From: Pilaira anomala
Lineage: Eukaryota; Mucoromycota; Mucoromycetes; Mucorales; Mucoraceae
Length of the DNA: 64,000 nt
Direction of reading: 5' to 3'
NCBI GenBank assembly: GCA_025716855.1
Contig: JAIXMQ010000055.1
Span: 124,001 to 188,000, forward strand
In this document: in pieces, positions 57,379-64,000 of the stretch
Layout of the letters: the number at the start of each line of letters is the position of its first letter
How positions within the stretch are numbered: the stretch's first letter is position 1
Notes under the pieces: generated by a model
The model's input: only the letters and a program-made list of their open reading frames with translations
Told to the model about the DNA's origin: nothing
The model's database searches: none
Made by a program: the position numbers and the translations under genes

Positions 57379-59214
57379 ATGCACTCGATTCTTAAACTTG
57401 TACCTCTCCTTCTTATTACACTCCTCTGTACTTTGACATCTGTCCATTCTCTTCGTTACTATGAGATGAATATCACAAGTGCACGTTATAACCCTGACTG
57501 TTCGGATCATCAATCGTCGGTATTAATGATTAATAATCAATTACCTGGTATTCCTATCTACCTTCATAAAGGAGAGCGAGTTCAAATCATGGTCCGTAAC
57601 AATATCTTGCCGGATAGACCCGTCTTTGGTGGTGTTGGTATGGTAGCCTCAATTCATTTCCATGGTATCAAGCAATTGAATTCTGTGCAATCCGATGGTG
57701 TCCCTCATTTAACTCAACAACCTATTCAACCCGGTGAATCTTTCTTGTATGATTTTGAAGTGCCTGATCAAGTTGGAACTTTCTTTTATCATGCTCACGT
57801 TGGTTTACAAGAAATGAGTGTCTTTGGACCTATCATCATCTATGATTCCAAGAACTCGGATCCTGCTACTGCTAAGAAGGGTCGTCAACTCAGGGATGGT
57901 CCTTTTCGATATGATGATGAACGAATTGTGGCTTTAAGTGAATGGTGGCATACTGATCGTGGTCAATTCGAAGCATACTTTAGAGGTACCAATTTCACTA
58001 ATATTTTTGAGGCTGAAACTTATTTGGTGAATGGACAAGGTATCTATGATACTGGTGTTGATCTTGACAGCTATTGTAGAGGATACGCTATTATTCCTGT
58101 TGATCAGAATAAGACCTACCGTTTAAGAGTGATTGGTGGTATGAGCTTTCGTACGTTAGGTTTTGCTATTGCAGGTCATACTATGACTGTGATCGAAGTC
58201 GATGGTGATTACATTAAGCCGTATGATGTAGATTATTTAGAAGTCTCTCCAGGTCAACGTTTCTCTGTTTTGATTACTACCAATAATGAAATTGATGACT
58301 ATGGTATCAACCTTCAAAGAAGATGGTCTAAACCTGCTGTCGATTTCCCTACCAATGGTCATGCTATCCTTCAATATCGTAAGAAATACAGCACATTTAA
58401 ATCTTGGAGTTTCAATGATACAACCGACCAGCCTTCTGGTGAACGTATTCTTTCCCGTGCTACTTTAGAACCTAGTTTCCCTTTGAACGATACAATTCAT
58501 TGGAAATGGAATAATATGGAACCCTATTACGACGTACATCCTGTTGTCAAAAAAGATTCAAATCGTACAATTATCTTGAAAAGTGCTTTACACAAACATG
58601 ATGGTTTGACTCGATTCTATATTAATGGCGTTAGTTTCCCAGATCATAATACAACTGTGATACTTCATGATATCGTGAATCAAACTAGACCTTTGCCAGC
58701 TATCAATAATCGAGACCCTATTACTGGTTATGATAAATATCTCGAGACCTATCCTATGGATCACATGGAGATCTTGGACGTTGTTATTCAAAATACAAGA
58801 ACTGAAAATGAACCTTGTCGTAGTCACCCTTGGCACACCCATGGTCATTCTCATTGGGAAATAGCGTATGGTGAAGGCGAATACAATCATACTAGAGACG
58901 GTCATATTAGAAACGTTCCCAATCCAATTCTCAAGGACTTGACTTTGGTTTATCCTAATAAAGACGAAAGAACATCTGAAGGTCCCGGTGAAATTGAATA
59001 TGGTTGTGGTTGGGCAAAGATTCGTATGTTAGCTGTAAGTAATAATATTGGTTTATTAATGTTCAAGTATAGTAATTTTTTCTGTTTATAGGATAATCCT
59101 GGAGTTTGGGCTATGCACTGTCATAATATTCCTCATGCACATATGGGTATGATGATCGCTTTTGAAGAGTCCCCAGAACTTATTGGTAGCGGGAAGTCAG
59201 CAAGTTGGGTTTAG
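57379..59214 (+). CDS. Secreted multicopper oxidase (laccase / ascorbate-oxidase-like)
   Basis: Two exons, 57379-59034 and 59092-59214, encode 592 residues. A signal peptide (SILKLVPLLLITLLCTLTSV core, ending VHS) is followed by three cupredoxin domains. All four copper-binding motifs are present: HFHGIKQ, FFYHAHVGLQ, HPWHTHGHSHW and HCHNIPHAHMGM. The last gives Met as the type 1 copper axial ligand, as in ascorbate oxidases and low-potential laccases. Several N-glycosylation sites (NIT, NFT, NDT, NRT) fit secretion. No C-terminal membrane helix is seen, so it is not an Fet3-type ferroxidase. Exact substrate (phenols, ascorbate or metals) is not readable. Confidence 0.93.
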
Positions 59215-59743
59215 TTTTATATACATAATTAGAAATAAAGTTCTCTTTTTACAAGAATATATATTTTTTTACATACTTGGTCTTCTCCTCTTTTTTTATT
59301 TAGAATAGATGCTCTAGTTTATATCATGTACATTTTTTTTTTTCGCTTAAATAAAACCCCTTTGTGCACACCTTAAAAATATCATTTTGAAATATCTATT
59401 TCCGACCAAGTTTTTTGTGTCAGGTGTAGCTGTTGTTAAAAGATAGCGTGGTTGATCGGGGTAAAGGAAATCCCCCCGGTATACCGAGATATGTAACACG
59501 AAATGTAAAAAGACGATCATAAGCATTTATCTCAAAAAAAGAAAAAAGAATATATATGTAAAAATATAAATATTTATTATAAACAGTAAAAATCTAAATG
59601 GTGTGAAAAAAATATAAATGCGAGAAAAAAAAAAAAAAGAAAAAGACGGCCATGAAATGAAAAAGGGGTATGTTAATTCATCTGTTTGAAAGGATTTTTT
59701 TTTTTTTAAATAAAAATACAAAAAGTTTTTTGGGTAGTGATAT
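59215..59743. other. Convergent intergenic stretch between multicopper oxidase and permease
   Basis: The 3' ends of two converging genes face each other here. AATAAA-type words near 59233 and 59348 may be polyadenylation signals. Remaining DNA is A/T tracts; no gene. Confidence 0.45.
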
Positions 59744-61510
59744 TTATAATTCCACTTTTTCATTATTAACGGCAACACTTGCACGTCGTTCTAAAGCACT
59801 TTCGTATTCCGTTTCTTTCAAAGCGTCCCGATCCTTTCTAGCTTGCTTTCTCTTACGTTCTTGAAGGATACGAGCATCTTGGTATCCAGGAATCCAGCCC
59901 CAAAGTTTACGACCAAGTTGTGGTTTCTTGACACGCACAAACCAAATAGGAATAGCCAAAAGACCAACGAGAATACAAATGACGTATTGGTAAGCACCTT
60001 CAGATCCTGCGTCAACCAAGGGAGCAATGACAAGGTAACAATCGATAAGCACAAAGAAAATAGCAAGAGGAAGCCAAATCTTGAAAGGTCTATGTAAATC
60101 CTTGGTGCTCTTCTTGAATCTCATCACGATCAAACCAGAAATAGCAATACCATAAAACAACCAACCGGTAAAACTGTACATGTTGGCAAGATAGGTGAAA
60201 TCACCAGGAATAGTCCAGATGGTTGCAATACAGCCGACAAGAATAAGAGCACGGATAGGTGTTTGACGCTTTTCGTTCAAGACACCAAAGAAAGGTGGCA
60301 TATAAACACTGTCTTCATTAGCGGCGGTCATGACAATACGAGAAGCGGCCCAGACGTTACCGTTGACAGCACCAAATGTAGAGAAAACGACCATTAAAGC
60401 AAAGAAATAAGCACCACCTTTACCCATGGCTTCCAAACCAAGTTGCATAGCAACAGTAGTAGAGGTTGAGACAACTTCAACAGGAAGTGTAGCAAAATAG
60501 GCAATGTTACCCAAAATATAAACCATGGTGACAATACTACAAGAAATAGTAATAGCAAGAGGAAGAATACGTTCAGGGTTCTTAACTTCAGCAATACCAT
60601 AATTCAAATTGTTCCAACCGTTATATGAGAACAAGGCCATATACATTGCGGTACCATAATCAAGACCATTTGTAGAACTTGATTCAAAAGCATGTTGGAA
60701 ATTCTCAACATGTCCTTTACCAAGCCAAGCCCAACCAATGATGATAATCATAGTAAGAGCAAGTAATTTGGCAGCAGTGAAAACGTTAGCAACCATGGCA
60801 CCAGCCTTTCTACCAAACGCGTTGAAGATTACAACAACCCAAATACAAGCAATGGAAACAAGTTTAATAGCATAAGCAGGAGCATCCTTAGAACTTGCAG
60901 CAGGATTGTTAGGATCAAAGTAGGCCATTTCCATAATATATTGAGCAAAAACAGTAGCAATGGAAGCAGTACCAATTGGGTTAGTTAATAAAAGATTGGC
61001 CCAACTGAAAGTCAAACCGGCGCAAAGACCATATGCAGCTTTCAAATATTGATATTCACCGCCTGATTTGGTGATCATTGTACCTAATTCAGCGTAACAG
61101 AGAGCACCGATCATACTGAGTAATCCACCAATGGCCCATACAATCAATGATGCACCTACGGATTTCACTTTTAATGTAACGGGGCCTGGTGAAGCAAAAA
61201 TACCACTACCGATAATAAGACCAACGATCTACATTAAAAAAAAAAAAAAGGTTGAGTCATAAAATCGAAAAAGCCACCGAAAATTATAAAAAAATGTGTC
61301 AAATGTTTTTAAACTTACCATATTACAACTACTTAAAAGACCCATATGAGGAACAACAACGGGTCCTTCATCTTCAATAGAGGAATGAAGACTAGGAGAA
61401 TCACCGCCTGTTTCGATAGAAGTAATGGAGTTTTTCTTTTCTAAGTTTCCTAATGAAAAGGAAGAACTCGCTGATGATCCCGCTGGATTATCACTTTGAT
61501 TTGATTTCAT
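59744..61510 (-). CDS. Amino-acid permease, APC superfamily (LAT / Mup1-like)
   Basis: Two exons, 61510-61319 and 61228-59744, encode 558 residues. A Ser-rich cytosolic N-terminus of about 60 residues is encoded by exon 1. Exon 2 starts exactly at the first membrane helix with the APC signature IVGLIIGSGIFASPG. About 12 helices follow, including GGEYQYLKAAYG, FSYNGWNNLNYGIAEVKNPE and FGAVNGNVWAASRIVM, all typical of L-type amino-acid transporters and fungal Mup1-like permeases. The tail is basic and helical (RILQERKRKQARKDRDALKE), likely cytosolic. It transports neutral amino acids across the plasma membrane by family inference. Lysines in both tails could support ubiquitin-dependent turnover. 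Confidence 0.92.
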
Positions 61511-62974
61511 TTATGTATATATTAGATTTGTTTTTTTTAAAATAAAAAAAAGGCAGTGAAAAAATAGTGTACAGTTAAAAAAGAAAAATGATTTATAGGA
61601 AAAAAAAAGGAGAAGTAGAACCTTTTTATTACTCGGTTTTTATATCGAAAAAAAAAAAGAAAGTGAGACCAGAAAAAAATTGGAATGGCGATATGTACCC
61701 CAAGTTCTAATAGATACAATGGAAAAAGAGAAAAATAACTAAACCAAGTATTCATTTTATTTTAAGGGAACGCTCACTCTAAACTGTCAATTTCATTACC
61801 AAATAGCGCTTAGAAGCAAAGTAATGACGTTAGTACAGTCCAAGATACGCTAAAAAGTTTATTTTGTCATTTTCAAGAAAGAACTACAAAGAGAAAATCT
61901 TTCATGTCATTTTCTTGGACTGATGGTGTATAAAATAATTTTTTAATTTTAAGCATTCACTCTCATTATCATGGCCTGACTCATAATCCATATCTTGGTG
62001 CCCACTGGATAAAAAACAAGTACTCCGCTTATAGAACCTTCCTTCATAGCGAATTAAATAGAAAAATAGATAAAAAAAAATTTGTTTAAAAAATTATGCT
62101 TTTTAACGTTGTACATACATGTTTATCCGTGAGAAAAATAAATTATAGTAAATCGATTGACATTTTGAATAGATCAAGAAATCAATTTTATAATTTTCCA
62201 TTTAATATCTAGACTTAACTATTATCGTTTAGGATAAAAGCTATCTTATGGTATTTTTTCGGTTTGGTACCCAGCTTTTTTGTAACAACTGAATAATTGT
62301 TTTCTCGTGAAGGATTTTTTTTTATCCCGTGAGAAATAGAAGTTGCCTTATTTATCAGTATGGAGATAAAGTTTTACGATCGAATATTAAAAATATTACT
62401 TCTTTTTTTTTTATCATCACATACCTTTTTATTTTTTTTTTATTTTTTTTATTTGCATTAAAATTTCTTTTTTTTTTTCTTTTAAACTTAATAAAATGGA
62501 ATATTTGACCAATTAAATCATAACAAAATTTGAACTTGATTTGGAACACCTTCTGAACTTCAATTAGAACTTTCAGTCGTTCCGTGGTCAGAAGGCGGTT
62601 ACTCCAAACGACGTTTTTATGGGAAATATAAAAACTATGACCTTTGGTACTAGTATCATCGGTGAATCCTTAGAAAGATAATTTTAACTAGAGATATAAT
62701 TTAATGCAAGGGATAACAAATTAAAATAGAGACAATAAATAAAAATCAAAAAGTGTTATGGTAGATTGATACACATATATTACTTACCAACAGCACGTAT
62801 AGCAATTATTGACTTCATATTCTTATTATCCAAAGCGTCTTTTCAGAATTTAACTAAACGTGTTGTATCTTTATGAGTCTTCTGAGTATTGGCACGACCT
62901 GTAGCAAGCTTAACTTTGATAAATCCAGTAGAGAACTAGATAATACTTTCTTCAAGTTGAGACAGTAGGCACTA
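61511..62974. other. Gene-poor right-hand stretch, first part
   Basis: No supported gene. A 10-base inverted pair, CAGTCCAAGA at about 61836 and TCTTGGACTG at about 61913, encloses about 70 bases. From about 62550 on the DNA loses its long homopolymer tracts and becomes more mixed in composition than the other intergenic stretches, suggesting inserted or formerly functional sequence. Confidence 0.4.
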
Positions 62975-63135
62975 ACATGTCTGTGATGCCCTTCAACATT
63001 CTAGGCTGTACACGCGCTACATTGATGAAACCAAGGAGTTTATAGTCCTGACCGGAAGGTCTGGGTAAACTTCTGAAATTTCATCGTACTGGGGATAGAG
63101 CATTATTGTAGTTATTGCTCTTCGACGAAGAGTTA
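62975..63135 (+). pseudogene. Decayed fragment of 18S (small-subunit) rRNA gene
   Basis: Blocks characteristic of the 3' domain of eukaryotic 18S rRNA appear in correct order and spacing: ACATGTCTGTGATGCCCTT, then TTCTAGGCTGTACACGCGCT (rRNA has CTGGGCCGCACGCGCGCTAC), ACCGGAAGGTCTGGGTAA, then CGTACTGGGGATAGAGCATT and TTATTGCTCTTCGACGA. Many substitutions are scattered between them, including at universally conserved positions, and the sequence loses similarity on both sides. It is therefore a relic of about 160 bases and not a functional rRNA gene. Confidence 0.8.
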
Positions 63136-64000
63136 ATAGTAATTGTAATTCATTATCTAGCTGTCTGCTGGTCGCTTACTGTCTGTATCGTCTACAAAAG
63201 CGTCTAACTTATCAAGAAGAATGTTTTGACCGGTGATGAGTTTGGTAATCTTGTTAATTGGCCCATTAATACTTGATACATTTTCTGATATGGAGTTATG
63301 AGTAACTAAAAAGTGTATTTTCTGTTAAGTGCTTCTGACCCGTCTCGCGTTACCGAATGTTCTTTTTTGATACCTGTTAACGTTTAGGACAGCCCATTCT
63401 TTTTTTGTTTTCATAAAAATAAATCATTTCTGCGTTGAATCATGTTATTTAAAGTGTTTCGTATATATTACCCTCTCTTTTCAAATATATGTTCATTAAG
63501 TTTGCTGACATTAGACAGGAATGCTAGATATTCTAACAAGAATTAATAGCTCCCTAGCAGGAATAAAGCGAGATGGTCAAGTACCATTTTTTTTATTTTT
63601 TATTCTTTTTTTACTAATGATATAGCTGTCATTGTGCCTTATTGGATAATAGGTTTTCTTAACAAAACCTGCGACTATAAACAAAGCGTTCGCAAAATCA
63701 ACCGTCTAAGTAGAATAAATAGCACTAAACTTCTGGATTTGTTTTTGAACAATTATGTGCGATTTGAAAGTGTTTTTATTATGCAAGATTAATGATATTA
63801 AGATGGTAATCGTAGTGTTTATGAACGGCAACAGCTATGTTAATTGTGTAATAAAATATATTATCCATTCAAGCGTCTCTTTTTAATATGGTCATTTCCC
63901 GCCTGTTTTTCAATCTTTTCCTTAATACAGAAAAATGTCAATAACAGACATTCATTAAAAGGGCAATAAAGCCTTACCTTGGAAGGAGCACCATGCCACT
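63136..64000. other. Gene-poor right-hand stretch, final part
   Basis: No intact gene. A short minus-strand frame with protein-like composition (about 63330 down to 63157) ends LLDKLDAFVDDTDSKRPADS but has no start or supported upstream exon. At the very end, minus-strand text up to a GTAAGG donor-like site near 63976 could be the tail of an exon of a gene lying mostly outside the window. Confidence 0.35.

Noticed and set aside
61836..61922. Inverted pair CAGTCCAAGA / TCTTGGACTG as a possible transposon
   Set aside because: Only 10 matching bases with no target duplication or second copy in the window; could be chance.
63977..64000. Exon end at the right edge (minus strand, donor GTAAGG)
   Set aside because: Only 24 bases are visible and three frames are open, so no product can be named; not called as a gene.

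Overview
The window is a nuclear segment of an early-diverging filamentous fungus, most likely a Mucoromycota (Mucorales-type) species. The evidence is AT-rich DNA with very long A and T tracts, short GTAAGT...TAG introns (mostly 50-150 bases) in nearly every gene, and a typical gene set: a group X hybrid histidine kinase, a division 2 (class IV-like) chitin synthase, a Pap1-type bZIP factor with a DUF3425 region, Nhp6, Sac1 and Ubc7. The species cannot be fixed from the sequence alone. Exon joins below were worked out by hand from splice sites and reading frame, and the coding lengths were checked to be multiples of three.

Layout, left to right. 1-205 (-): 5' end of a UBC7/UBE2G2 ubiquitin-conjugating enzyme, cut by the window edge. 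730-897 (-): a 55-residue secreted cysteine peptide with its own TATA box. 1118-1685 (+): a weak multi-exon small gene candidate. 2268-2715: a foldback (MITE-like) element with a related arm at 29985-30175. 2843-11250 (-): a 12-exon, ~2493-residue hybrid histidine kinase. 11449-12392 (-) and 12708-13557 (+): a divergent pair, a four-helix membrane protein and a Nudix CoA-pyrophosphatase-like enzyme. 14104-16479 (+): a bacterial-type L-lactate permease split into 8 exons. 18082-19247 (+): an unrecognised Ser/Pro-rich protein. 21859-23380 (+): an Rrg9/neugrin-like mitochondrial protein with a long Arg/Phe/Asp repeat tail. 23598-24027 (-): Nhp6-like HMG-box protein. 25489-29043 (+): chitin synthase.

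The second half holds 30384-30912 (-) a minimal Zn2Cys6 protein, 31405-33956 (-) a DYRK/Pom1-like kinase, 34375-34854 (-) a promethin/LDAF1-like lipid-droplet protein, 35941-37215 (+) DAHP synthase, 37459-37722 (+) an orphan Cys-rich exon, 37855-40440 (+) Sac1 phosphoinositide phosphatase in 12 exons, 40705-42117 (+) an NmrA-like protein, 42282-43890 (-) a secreted Lys/Glu-repeat protein, 44221-48970 (-) an IBTK-type ankyrin/RCC1/BTB protein, 49154-50186 (-) a four-CBS protein, 52397-54796 (+) a membrane-anchored GT5-like glycosyltransferase, 54924-56844 (-) a bZIP factor, 56948-57095 (+) a broken gene fragment, 57379-59214 (+) a secreted multicopper oxidase and 59744-61510 (-) an amino-acid permease. 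The last 2.5 kb has no intact gene but contains a decayed piece of 18S rRNA at about 62975-63135.

No operon-like system is expected or seen. Shared themes are cell surface and secretion (chitin synthase, GT5-like enzyme, multicopper oxidase, two small or repetitive secreted proteins), lipid and ER membrane biology (Sac1, promethin, Ubc7) and signalling or transcription (histidine kinase, DYRK, bZIP, Zn cluster, IBTK). The least ordinary items are the small secreted C-x5-C peptide, the two repeat-expanded proteins, the lactate permease, the membrane-tethered GT5-like protein, the foldback element and the 18S relic.
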